Assembly (NCBI GenBank): GCA_011947345.1
Contig: JAAVTG010001003.1
Coordinates: forward strand, 1,711,343-1,775,342
From: Phytophthora quininea
Lineage: Eukaryota > Oomycota > Peronosporomycetes > Peronosporales > Peronosporaceae
Length of the DNA stretch: 64,000 nt
Direction: 5' to 3'
Part shown: positions 10,621 through 21,631 of the stretch, piece after piece
Layout of the letters: the number at the start of each line of letters is the position of its first letter
Position numbering within the stretch: position 1 is the stretch's first letter
Made by a program: the position numbers and the translations under genes
Notes under the pieces: model-generated
Told to the model about the DNA's origin: nothing
What the model saw: the letters and a program-made list of their open reading frames with translations, nothing else
Databases searched by the model: none

Positions 10621-11999
10621 TCAAATCTCATGGATGAACGTCAAGAGCTTCAAGAGAGAACTTACTGTGATCGAGCGTCGACAGACAATCAGCTCGGTTC
10701 TCGTCCGTTCAAATGAGGGATAACCACGTCGAGGAGCGCTCCATAAAGTGTCTGGCATCTTTAGCGCCCGCAAAAGGACGATTGCGCGGCTGTGGAAGCA
10801 CGCCAAGGCGAATTTTGAGCTTTTGGGAGTCTACGAGACGCCGTCTTTGAAGCACCGCTGTGGTAGGAAGTCGTGCAATTTGGCTGCCGCGTTCGATCGC
10901 CTCTGGAATGTCTGCCCCATCCCCCGTGAACGGATAACGCTTCGCTCGGCCGTAACGGCCGGCTGCGACATTGTTCCGTCGTCTCAAGCAGGGCAAGTTG
11001 CGTTCGTGCACAAGTGTAACTCGCCCGCTGCTTACTTTCGACAACTTGGAGACTAGGGTGAAGTTCTGTCTCGACCAAGTGGACACGTCTGTTTACAAGT
11101 ATAAGGACATGATGGACGTGATTCATGTAGACGAGAAGTACGTTTCCCTTACTGTCATGAAACATCGCTTTATCTTGCTGTTGGACGAACCAGAGCCCGT
11201 CCGCCAACTGAAGAGCAAGCGCCACATCATCAAAGGCATGATGTTGGCAGCTGTGGCCCGCCCACTCTACAAGCTGCTGATGAATGCGTTATCGATGGGA
11301 AGTTAGGAATATGGCCATTTAATGGCCATATTCCTAACTTCCCATCGATAACGCATTCATCAGCAGCTTGTCCTTTGTGGAGTAAACGGTGACACAAAGG
11401 ACAAGCAAAAATAAGTCTGTAACGACAACCAAAAAAACTACCGCGAGATGCTTATCGAGAAGTTGCTGCCAGCGATAAAGAAAAGTGGCCGGGAGGAGGA
11501 CAAGGTGTGCGCATCACAGTTCAGCAAGACAACGACTTCCCGTACATTGACCGTAACAACTCTGAATTTTGCACGGTTGTCGACGGTATTGGCCTTGCCA
11601 CAAGTATTATGAAACGGAGTAGGATTATTTGCGTGGCGTTAGGAGTCGCGTCTCCCATTGCCCGCCAGAATCGGGATCTTCTGCCGGATTTCTATTCCAC
11701 TTAGGTAACACTGCACTGGATGACATCAACTTTAGCTCAGTGTTGCTGAAGCGACTTAAGAAGTTCGCTCCTATTAGTGGCCACGGCAATGCTCGACTCG
11801 GAGACAACACTGCACACGCTCTCCATCTCGCTAATCAAGCGAGACAGGAGCTTGTGACATTAAAACCCCTCCAGCTGCGCCCACTTTGCCAAGGTAATTC
11901 GGTGCCGAGAGCGCTCCCTACTGGAGATAAGTGGGGACATTTGCAGCAAGAGTGAACGTGGCATTGATTGACCGTGAACGAGACGATGAAATGACTCTG
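10621..11999 (+). pseudogene. Tc1/mariner-type transposase, disrupted
   Basis: In order on the plus strand: a helix-turn-helix region at 10846-10990 (RRCGRKS, then IPRERITLRS), KQGKLRSCTSVTRPLLTFDN, the first catalytic Asp in VIHVDEKYVSLTVMK (about 11117-11161), DEPEPVRQLKSKRHIIKGM, and AAVARPL (about 11251-11270). After a perfect inverted duplication (11269-11371) the protein resumes with MLIEKLLPAIKK (about 11448-11484) and VQQDND (second Asp, about 11517-11534). The expected third Asp block downstream is unrecognisable. The blocks lie in several frames. This is a defective copy; I could not define its terminal repeats. Confidence 0.7.
11269..11371. repeat. Perfect 51-bp inverted repeat with a 1-nt spacer
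   Basis: The left arm is 11269-11319 and the right arm 11321-11371; they are exact reverse complements around a single T at 11320. The left arm is the transposase's own coding sequence (a frame reading VIDGKLGIWPF). The right arm is an inverted copy of it inserted before the sequence that should follow (CCTTTGTGGAG). Confidence 0.95.
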
Positions 12000-12120
12000 A
12001 TTGGAGGTCGATAGCTCTTTCTTTGCAAACAGTGACGCGAAGCTATGATGTTATTGAGCATGTAGATGGACTGACTGTATGCCTTGCATGTATCCCTCGG
12101 CGTTGATAGACATCTTCGGT

Positions 12121-12175
12121 TAGATCCAAATAGGATCGTATACGGAACTGATCTGGTTTGTGACCAGACTTGTGC
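12121..12175 (-). repeat. Left arm of a degenerate MULE inverted repeat
   Basis: Read on the minus strand this contains ACCAGATCAGTTCCGTATAC followed by GATCC. The plus strand at about 13797-13830 has ACCTGATCAATTCCGCATAC followed by GATCC. The pair lies on either side of the MULE transposase and looks like part of long degenerate terminal inverted repeats. The outer boundaries are not clear. Confidence 0.6.
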
Positions 12176-12243
12176 GTCGCAGATGATCTGAACTGGGATC
12201 TGAAAACCATCTGTGGTAGTATAAGGCAGGGAAGCGGTGATAG

Positions 12244-13690
12244 GTGCACGCTCGGTCGAGAAGTTGCATCAAGGGGCTCAACTGGTACAGACTAAGGAGG
12301 CGGCGGTGCCACCGAAGAGAAGTGGGCGAGGCCGTGGTGGTGGAAGAGTGGTCAGAACGTGAGGAGGCAACCAAGGAAGAGGGAAATGATCTGCGGGTAG
12401 CACAAGATGAAGGAGATCGCAGCATTACTCCTCGACGTGCAGAGTGCACCACTTGTTACTTCAAAGGGTACAAGTACACTCGTGCGTGGTGCTCCTCACG
12501 GAAGATTGTTTATCGCTATTCTAATTTTCGAGCGGGTTGTCGCGGCAAGATGGAGTTCACGAATGCTTCTATGGTTTATACTGGCGTACAAGCACACACT
12601 TTTCGCGATGGAGTTGCTGCCAGCTCCATCATTAATGTTGAAGCAGAAATGAAAGCTCAAGCTGATCTACTTGCGATTGATAACGTTGATATGCCTGTGC
12701 GTCGTTTTTGGGAAGAGCTACAACGTCGGTTCTATAACCCCGACGTCGCCCGCGGCCTATCTGAGCAGCAAGTCGCCCGTCGCGTGCATCATGCACGACG
12801 TCAACATTACTCCGGCAACGTACATGTCACCGTTGAGATTTCGCCGCTGTCACTATCGCTTGATGAGGCAGTGACATTCTTTCAATTTCACTTTGTTTCT
12901 GCGAACCAAAATGACTTGGCTAAACCTACACGCCTTCTGGGTTGGGCTCATCCAGCTTTAGTAGCACTGCTACGTTATCATGGTACGACGTTGTTCGTCG
13001 ATGGTACTTTTCGGTGTGTCCCAAGTGGCTACGCACAGTGTGTTATCTTCATGGTTCATGATCGCACGTCAGGAGTGGTCTCTCACTCGAATGCAATTGT
13101 TATTGGTTGCCTGTTTCACTTGAAACAGGCGCTTCGCCGCGCAATAAAGCGATATACTATACCGGAGGACGAGTGTCTAATTGCTTTGGCGCGTGGGGTT
13201 GTAGACATACTAACTGTGATTGGGCATAATCATGTTGAAAGAGGCATCAAGTGGGTGAAACGTGAGGTCTGACAGCGCTGCGCTGCACCAGGAGTTGTCT
13301 ATTCTGCAGAGAAATGGGCTGAGTTTTGGGGTACTTTGAGCGCACATGGCTTGAACAGTACTCTATCGAGTTGTAGAACGTCTTTGGTTTAGACAACGAG
13401 TTGATTGCAAGAACAAACAACACTCTTGAACGACTCAATCGCGAGCTAAACGGCAGGTTTCCGACGCCGCATCCATCAATCGCAACATTTGTGACTGTGA
13501 TAAAAACTATTTCACAGGAGTTCGTACAGTCGCCGATGTTCCGCACGGTCGTGCTCATAGAGTCCACCGCGAAGTGATCCAGCTTTCCGCACCCGTCGAC
13601 ATTCCTGCCGACATCACGAGCGGCTTGGAGGAAACGGAGGTGTAACTCGACCTGGCCGCGACACTTGCTTCGCCACGAGTACAACAAGTT
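12244..13690 (+). pseudogene. MULE transposase with internal deletion
   Basis: The N-terminal half includes CTTCYFKGYKYTRAWCSS (a FLYWCH/WRKY-like Cys-rich lead), GLSEQQVARRVHHARRQHY and the first catalytic Asp in LFVDGTFRCVP (about 12988-13022). The frame then runs straight from HDRTSGV (about 13059-13079) to AIVIGCLFHLKQALRRA (about 13093-13143). Normal MULE transposases have several dozen residues between these blocks, including the second catalytic Asp, so an in-frame internal deletion is likely. The C-terminal part continues in shifted frames with KWAEFWG and ARTNNTLERLNRELNGRFPT (about 13410-13460, the family's N-N-x-x-E motif region) and runs to about 13690. This copy cannot be autonomous. 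Part of the 5' end may be non-coding, since the first 60 codons are highly charged. Confidence 0.75.
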
Positions 13691-13796
13691 AGATCTTGTT
13701 ATGTCACACCTTAGTACAGCAACTTCTCCACCATAGTGCAGCTTTGGCTCACCTACGCAGCGACCTGTTCACATTTCCGATCTACAGTCCTGATCC

Positions 13797-13830
13797 TCAA
13801 CCTGATCAATTCCGCATACGATCCAAAATA
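13797..13830 (+). repeat. Right arm of a degenerate MULE inverted repeat
   Basis: This is the partner of the repeat at 12121-12175 in inverse orientation, sharing GATCA-TTCCG-ATACGATCC. It lies just beyond the end of the transposase-like sequence. Confidence 0.6.
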
Positions 13831-13849
13831 AAATCTTCCACATCTTCGA

Positions 13850-14526
13850 CCTCTCTTTCAGCTTTTCGTTTTTATAGCGTAATCCTTCTCAATATAACCT
13901 TACTTTAGTTTGACCCTTCAATCGTCCGTGTCAACTATCAACATAATGAGGTGTACCGACGAAAACGATTTTTGCAGCGCCTTTAATAAGTTGGTTATGT
14001 CAACATATTCGCTTATTGTCTGAGGTTTGTATTGGATTTTGGTCCTTACAAACTGGAAGAGTGAACGAAAGAGGTGACACACAGATGTAGGGGTGGCACT
14101 GCTGCTCTTTATTCTTCTGAACACATTGTGCTGGCGTCATTGCACTTGGTATCGACGTTGCGACAACAGCCGTCCGTGTCATCACGATATTGACATGTTT
14201 GTCGACTTCATTCTCGGGCTCCAACTGCACGCCTCTGCGGCGTGCGGTCCGTTGGGTAGTGGTAGGACCTGAGGAATGACACGTGCGCTATTAACAGCTC
14301 AGGGATTTCACTGTCTTCGTGCTTCGGTAAGTAGTTTACAATCTCGATGCCCCAGCGATTTTAATAGGCCTGATCCACGCATGCACAAACTGGTGACTGA
14401 TACAGGCACACCCGATCGTCCTTCATGTAGCGTCTTTCTTTTTTGTTGTTCTTGGTGAACCGTTCTTGTCGCTCCTGCTTCTTCTTTTCATCGGTCGTCT
14501 TGGGTTCTCCGCATTTCTGCCAGAAG
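13850..14526. other. No gene recognised
   Basis: Short frames only, with no family signature on either strand. Confidence 0.4.
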
Positions 14527-14718
14527 TTATTCATGGAAAGCCGACAACTCGGTCACTTCCGTTAGCCCTGCGCCTCGAAGCCGCTCATTAGGGGCCCTCA
14601 ACCGACGATCTATCATCAACTCATTGGGCGTCCGACCCAAATTGTACCCATACACCACCCAGTCCACCCACGTATCCCAGCTGTTCTGCTCATCCGTGTG
14701 CATGTAGGCGACCTTCAA
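14527..14718 (-). mobile_element. Retrotransposon integrase C-terminal scrap
   Basis: The minus-strand frame reads HTDEQNSWDTWVDWVVYGYN, then TPNELMIDRRLRAPNE. This is the stretch that follows the catalytic Glu in LTR-retrotransposon integrases (a W-D-x-W-V-D-x-x-x-Y-x-Y-N type pattern, then P-x-E-L). It is only about 60 codons long and has no upstream core in frame, so it is a dead fragment. Confidence 0.6.
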
Positions 14719-14999
14719 ATCTTTCCCAGTACGGTAAAATAAAGGCTGTTTTGGTGATCATCTACAGCACAGATCAACTTCTGTGCAGAAATACGGTATG
14801 CCCCAGATCCCATGATTCGATGAAGGCCAGCATAGTTAGCAAACTCACGCTTCCCTGTGCGATCACTACCATGAACCAAAGGCCCGCCGTACCTACTACC
14901 CACCGCCGCACGCGCTAAATTACCGCCAAGGTGATGGCGGTTACTCTAACCCTCGACGACTTTCGCTACAGCACCAGCCAACACCCGAAGACGCTGCCT

Positions 15000-15900
15000 C
15001 GAATTCGTCTGCAGCAGCACGCGCCTCAACCGTGGTGACAAGGCACCGACCTTAGCAACCATCAAGCCCCCAAAGCCCGTGAAACTTCTGCGGCCAGTTA
15101 CCCCCGCGAAGCCGACAAAGGAGACACCAGCTGAATCACCGACGCTTCGTGAATCACTCTCGACCAGTACGGCAAGCACGTCTACCGCTGATGTGGTGAA
15201 GTCGGACAACACAGTGACGGCGGCAATCGTGACAGTATCACTGCTGTCAACGCCTCCACTCCAGTTCGAACTGATACTACCACCAAGCCTAGTCTCAACG
15301 GTGGCTGTAGAGGAGTGGTCGGAGACTTCCAACTACGCTACAGCTACATATGCAGTTGTAGTGGGCGAGGACGAGGACCAGTCGAAACATCGTGTTGCGA
15401 TGCACAAAATGAAGACAGTTATCACCGCGAACGGTTACCTCAATTCGCGCTTCCAAAATTGGCGCAGCAACCATTTCTATTGGTGCAGTTCTTTCATAAC
15501 CTCTCAATGTAAGGCGAAGGTGCATTTCATCGTGGCGGCAACTAGATAGGACTTGGTTGGCGGACACACATGCAATAGCAAAGTTGACGGAGGATCGCCC
15601 GCCTTGGACGTTGGTATCCACATGCGTGACGCCACTGACAGGCTGGCCGTGACCGACATGAGCATGCCTCCTGAAGTGATTTGAAGTGTGGTGAGGGAGC
15701 GATGTTATCTTGTCAGTACTGACGAGGTGCTGCTTGGGTTAACGCTTGAGCAAGTAAAGCGGCGTGTGCATTGTGTGAGACGTTTGAATTTTGGCTGCAA
15801 TTACCATGGCGTTGTCGCAGTTCCTCCGCTGGCGTCGGGATTCTTCGATCTTCTAACAGTAAGTCCACGATGTAATATCGGTGGATCTGGCACTAGGTAT
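15000..15900 (+). pseudogene. MULE transposase N-terminal remnant
   Basis: The frame at 15079-15549 contains VEEWSETSNYATA and SSFITSQCKAKVHFIVAA. A second frame near 15650-15830 has MSMPPEVI, then GLTLEQVKRRVHCVRRLNFG. The latter aligns by eye with GLSEQQVARRVHHARRQHY of the MULE at 12.2 kb, so it is a related but distinct copy. No catalytic block follows; only the 5' third remains. Confidence 0.6.
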
Positions 15901-18546
15901 GTCACAAGAATAATTGAAGCAAGGTGTTTGGAGATGTCGGTTGTGTACTCGAGCATGAAGTGTGAGAAGTTACGGCGCTACCTAGGAAGACGTGGGCTAA
16001 GAAGTACAAGCCACAGGGCTGGCATGTGCACGATATCGAGAAATCGCTAGTTGGCCACACCAACAACCCCTAGAGCGGTGTAATCACGAAATTAACGCTG
16101 GTGCTGGTATCCTACGCCCGAGATTGCCACGTTTCGTTAGTGTGATCGATGGGTTAAAAACGCATTTGGTAAAAGCGCTCGACCTGTCCGATCATTTGTA
16201 GGGAGTTGGGAACTGATCTCCATCCGTCAGGAGCTCACTAAAGGCTGCAGTGCAGAACCACGTTCTTCATCAGAAACACCGTCACTTGCTGGCAGTGGGC
16301 CAGCAACGTCTAAGGCCCATCGCATGGCGATGTATAAATGAGCAGGAAAGAGCTATTTTGTGACGCAAAAGTACTTCTGACACTTTTCTGTCAGATAGTG
16401 ACTACCAGCAAACAATTTTCTTGTCATTGCTTGAATATTTTCATAGCGGAAGATTTAAGTACAAAGCTGTCGAAATTTCAATAAAAGGACCTTTTATGCC
16501 TCTTTTGTCCAACCGATCTTAAGCTACACTAACTCAAAGACAAATATAGGTCTCATTATGTTGTTTGAGCATAACTATGCATAGTTGAGCGAATGGCTTC
16601 GCCTCGCGGAGGATGAATAGGACTTCACGATGAATTACGTGATCCTCCGATGTTGCCGAGTAAAAATGCCGTCAAGTACACGACACAAAAGGCTAGAAAT
16701 TTCCTTATGAAGTATGAATCTTGCCCATCATTTAGGCAATCGAGCAAATTCCATCGACGTGACTACTCACTGGTAGAGCTCGCCATGGGCTCAGCCCTTG
16801 CGCACGGGGCTCGAATAACGCCTGAAGATGTGCTAAAAGTCCACCACGCTTGGACATTTTAAATAGAGGCGTAGAACTAAACGTTAACTCACGGAATACT
16901 CCAGCTTATACTTAGACATTGAGCAGGATTGTTGATATGTAACACTGATGATATAACATTTTGCTTCGACAAGAAATGCAAGCTACGCGACGTGGATAAC
17001 ATTCTCCAGCTCCAAAATAGACATAGCAATCCATAGAAGTCATGTGAGCATGTTGTGACGCTGTGTTAGATGAGTTTCGAGAGAAGGACATCGGAATGTC
17101 GACTCAAACTATTGTGGATTCAGAGTCACAAATGCTTTAGCGAGTCGTGCAAACTTAATCATCACATGTGGATTCGGTAGGAAGCGCAATAACAGTTTTT
17201 CAGACGGAGGAAATTTTGGAGTCATTGGTGGCGGCGATACCGAGTGAGGTATTCGGGATTACTTGCTCACCGCGAGGTCGGTCATCGGTACCCCGCGATA
17301 CTACTCTTGTTCATCAAACCCTGTAGCGCCTAACACTGTAGTGGGCATGTATCGCGCGAACAGCACTATTCGCTTGAAGGTAAGTTAGAAAGTGAAACGC
17401 ATTGAGGTGAACAAACAAAACAACTAGCTAACTGTCTCCCTGCAGCCAAGGGGGCTCCTTGTGTCTTGCTACTCTGCCTGCTCACACCGCGGCCACTCCC
17501 ATGTGGCCATGACACCGAATGATGCTCAGTGAGACCCTCCCGAGGCCCGTCCTCCAGTCAACGCTCGCCAAGTGTCTCGCCGCCGCATCCAGCGGTAAAG
17601 GCATGCAACCAGCGGCTATAAAGGACTCTGGTGATGATGATGCCACGTAGAACTTGAGCCAGTACAGGTGCACTCGACAGCATGCTTGACGTGTCAAATT
17701 AACATCTAGTCGACAAAACACAGGATGGCACCCTGGAATTGATAAACACCTGCGACCCAAAATTCTCACAATATAGAAAATTGTCTAGAAACTTTGTCTC
17801 TCAGTATGACCGACATCTCTATCGTTGGCAATTCTAATTATCTGGATAATTGTAGTGTCCGTAATATAGACACTGAGAACTCACCACATATACGATGGAT
17901 ACTCCATTTATATCCACTGTGTTGAAACACTCCTGGTACTGCTGTCCGCGGTCAGATTTTGCTTCTTATCGTTGACCGATGCGATGACTAAAGCTGTTAC
18001 AGTAGTAACGAAGGTTTTCATGGAGACATTGCTCCTTAGTGATTGAGCGCGTGTCTATGGCCTAAACGTGATTGAATCGGGCCGTCTGCAGCTTCACAGC
18101 GTGAATTCCCTTATTCTCCGGACTACTGGAAGCCTGATTGTGATATGCTCTCTGGTCGAAATGGGTGCGTTAAAATGCTTAAACAGTAGCAATGACTGCA
18201 GGTAGCGTGCCATAATACCTCAAATCCTGAGCGAGTTTAAAACATTTGTAATATTAAAATTATGCTTTTATTGTTTTAAACAGACTAAGTCTCGTACTAT
18301 TAAAGAGTACACATTACGAACTGTCGACTTATGTGACTTACTGAGGTGTTTTAAACGAGTGTCTCTCAAAAATGCTGCTCTCACTGAGGAATCGCTGAGG
18401 AACAATAAATAGCAAGGGCGGCAACTCATACTAATCAACTCACTTTCCCTTTTTCTTTTTTATTTTACATCATGCCTCTGCACCAAGTGCAACACGAGTG
18501 ACAACATGCCCTAACCTTTCAAAGTGTCCTTTCGCCATCATTTTGC
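15901..18546. other. Long interval without a recognised gene
   Basis: About 2.6 kb with only short frames on both strands and no repeat that I can define. The last 200 bp before the glycosyltransferase start include a pyrimidine-rich stretch (about 18438-18475), which could belong to its promoter or 5' leader. Confidence 0.45.
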
Positions 18547-21286
18547 GTGTCAAAATCGATGAGTCGCCTGCAAGCGAAGTGGCTTTGGATTGGCCTGGTG
18601 CTGTTGATATTCGTCGGTAGTGGAGTGTGTGGTGATGAAGACCCGTCGCTTATGGACTGGATGGAGTTGCAGCAGCGACTGCAACGTCAGGATCTTCTTG
18701 ACCGACTTGGATCCGACAGACCAAGTCTCTTCGACCCGAGTGATCCAAATCCAGTGCTGCTGGTGGGGGTCAGAACGGCAGTGGTCTCCCATTTCCCATT
18801 CCGACAAGCGATCCGACAAACTTGGGCTAGTAAAAACGCTTTACCACCTGGAGTCAAAGTGTTGTTTTTAGGATGCAGACCACAAGTGCCGCCTGATAGT
18901 TTGTCGCCGACGGAATTAAAAGAATTTGGAACGCCGTGGCTCTGGAGAAACTCGTCTACGGAGATTTACTGGCGGACGAATTGGACTGCGATGACTCGTA
19001 CTTTCGACTGGCAGACAAGACCAAACAGTTCTTCCACTTTGCAGCGGAGTATTACCCAAACGCTCGCTATGTGATGATTGCAGACGATGATCTCTACTTG
19101 CGGCTGCAGAACGTTACTGAGAAGTTACTTGATGAGCGCAGAGAGCGATATTACGCAGGTCATGTCCGGGCGTTGATCCCCAATGCCAAAAAGAAGGCCC
19201 CGACCGAAATCCTTGGTCAATCAACTACCTCTCGGAAAGGCAGTACCCACTCGGTGAAATGATGCCGTTCACTCTTGGAGCGAGCTTTTTACTGTCGATG
19301 GACTGTGTTCAATTCGTGTCCAAGAACCGGAACAAGTTACGTGATTTGGGAGGCATGGATGACATCTCGATAGCTCTGTGGATGCTCATTAAACAAATTC
19401 ATCCGGAACATTATGCTGGCATGAGGTACCTGCGGAAATCTCCGTGTGAAGATGATGTTGTTTCTCTAAGTGATGTGTCGGTGATTGGAATCCGTGCAAT
19501 CCACGCGAATATTCAATCTGGACGCCGGCTTTGCGATGGATATACTACTGGGGGAGCGTGGCTACGGCAAAATATTGGAACTCAGGTAGCAGACCATTTC
19601 CAACACTTATCGTTCCCCTTGATCCGCTTCGCCTGGAGTTTTCGGTGTCCAGACCTAAAGAGATCGTAATCACGGCTATAATCTCCACAGGTCGACATGA
19701 TGGAGTAGAGATCACATATTCTCCGCTTAGAGAGAAATTTGCAGTGTTTTTACGAAGAATATGTGGACAAATCCGGTTATTCTTTCCAAATGCTGAAGAA
19801 TCGCGTTCCTGTTCAAACTGGACGGACCGAATACGCGCTGGTCTCCATTCGCTTTATGGCAACCCCGAAAAATCGGAGATGTCGCTGAGGGGACTCTTGC
19901 ACGCTTGAATGATGCATTGTCCTTTACACAGGAACTTGAGACGGATGATGAAAGTGATTTCTTAGACCCCGTGACGGCTTTGATGATCGAGTATCCTCTT
20001 GACGGCGCTGTGGTGCGACAGCCTGTAAAATTTTCAGCGTCGATAAGAATCCGAAGTGGTGGCATTGAATTGTTCAGAGAGGTTTATGGAGGAATGGCCA
20101 TTTGTTTTGAGGTCAATAACGCTAGTCGTGGCTGTTATGGTCTCGATATGAGCGTGCTTAGCATCGCAGGGTTGGACCCAGGCACCAACACAGCACGGAT
20201 TTACTTCAGTGAGCTTAGCTCTGACCAGAATCCGATTGGCAAGCGCTACGGCAAGTCGCTTCCCACTTCATTCATCGTCGTCGATGACACGGAGCTCGAT
20301 GCACGGGCTTCTGCATTTATTCAAGACAAGCAAACAAAGCACAGAGCAGGATATGACCTCCCACTACTCAAATGGGCATCTCAACCGCAGCACGAACAGA
20401 ACAAAGAACTATGGGAACTGCTTGGACAAGATAAAGTCGAAGCCATTGCGGAACTCGTCCTTTTGATCGGAGTGAAGACAGCAATCCACTCAAATTTTGC
20501 TCACCGCCAAGCAATTCGCGAGACGTGGGGTAGTAAAGCTGTGTTACCCCAGAGGCCAAGGTCGTATTCATAGGATGTCGACCATTCCCGTCGGCCGCTA
20601 CTGATAATGAGACCCTGGAAATAATGATGCCAAACTACGACAAGCCATCGAGTTGGAAAAGATGGTGTATGGCGACATATTGACTGACGAACTTGACTGT
20701 GATGACATCTACGCTGATCTCGGGAACAAGGTGAAAGAATTCTTACACGTTGCTGCAACACAGTATTCCCACGCCCACTACGTCATGATCGCAGACGACG
20801 ACATTTACTTCCGTGCGGACGAATTGGTCAAAGAATTCAAGCGCCTTGGTCCTCAAAAGGCTATTATCTTGGCCAGGCGCCGTCAATACAGCACGGCCGA
20901 AAAGATCGACCCATGCGAGCGGGAACTCTCAGCTTGTCGAGATTTCAATATCCCCTGTCGGAACTCCCGCCACTAGCACAGGGGCATATTTCTTCCTGTC
21001 AATGGACTGCGTCCAGTTTATCTCGAAAAATCGCCGTCGACTTCGCGATCTCGGTGGAATGGACGATATCACGGTTGCACTTTGGATGTTGGCTATCCAA
21101 GTCCACGTTCAGCATGATAAACGACTGGGATTCCTTCGCAACTACCCTTGTGAGGATCACTTCGTGGCATTCGGCGACTTGTCAGCTTTAGCGATTCGTG
21201 AAGTTCACAGCAATATTCAGGAGGGGCGTCCATTCTGTCACGGCTTTGACCAGCATTTGTGGGCTAAACGGTCAACATACGCATAA
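18547..21286 (+). CDS. Protein with two tandem GT31 glycosyltransferase domains
   Basis: GT31 enzymes (beta-1,3-galactosyl/GlcNAc transferases) act in the secretory pathway as type II membrane proteins. The N-terminus has a hydrophobic anchor or signal (WLWIGLVLLIFVGSGVCG). Domain 1 shows VGVRTAVVSHFPFRQAIRQT, then YVMIADDDLYLR (metal-binding D-D-D, about 19066-19101), SFLLSMDCVQF and DLGGMDDISIALWM. A linker of about 330 residues follows, including DPVTALMIEYPLDGAVVRQP. Domain 2 repeats the layout: IGVKTAIHSNFAHRQAIRET, YVMIADDDIYFR (about 20779-20814), YFFLSMDCVQF, DLGGMDDITVALWM and the stop at 21286. At least six frame changes occur (near 18930, 19190, 19550, 19890, 20550 and 20960), yet every conserved block is intact and the order never breaks. 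I therefore read one gene with assembly indels rather than two decayed ones. Two adjacent genes remain possible, because no second signal peptide precedes domain 2 and the linker frame is also shifted. Confidence 0.8.
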
Positions 21287-21631
21287 CCGCACCTCCGAGC
21301 ACACACGTCGCGAATATGTTCAAAGGTTTCGATCTTTGGCGAGTACAACACGTCTTGGGAAGATGTCGACATGACGTGATCTCAAGTGATCCCAAAGTAT
21401 CCGCTTTTGAGATGAAAAACTTCCCAAGTGGCTGGGAAAATGCTGTCTTTCCTCACATTGTTTGTGGGATGTCTTGTCGGCATCTTACTGCACTCCTGCT
21501 CCAACTGTGGAAACACATTTTTTTAGTATAACTCCATTCATAACTTACTGGGAGTTTCCATTTTTCCATAACGTTAAGTAAATTCTTTAAAAAGTGCTGA
21601 TGAAGCGGCGCGACGCTCCATTCCGGCCGCG

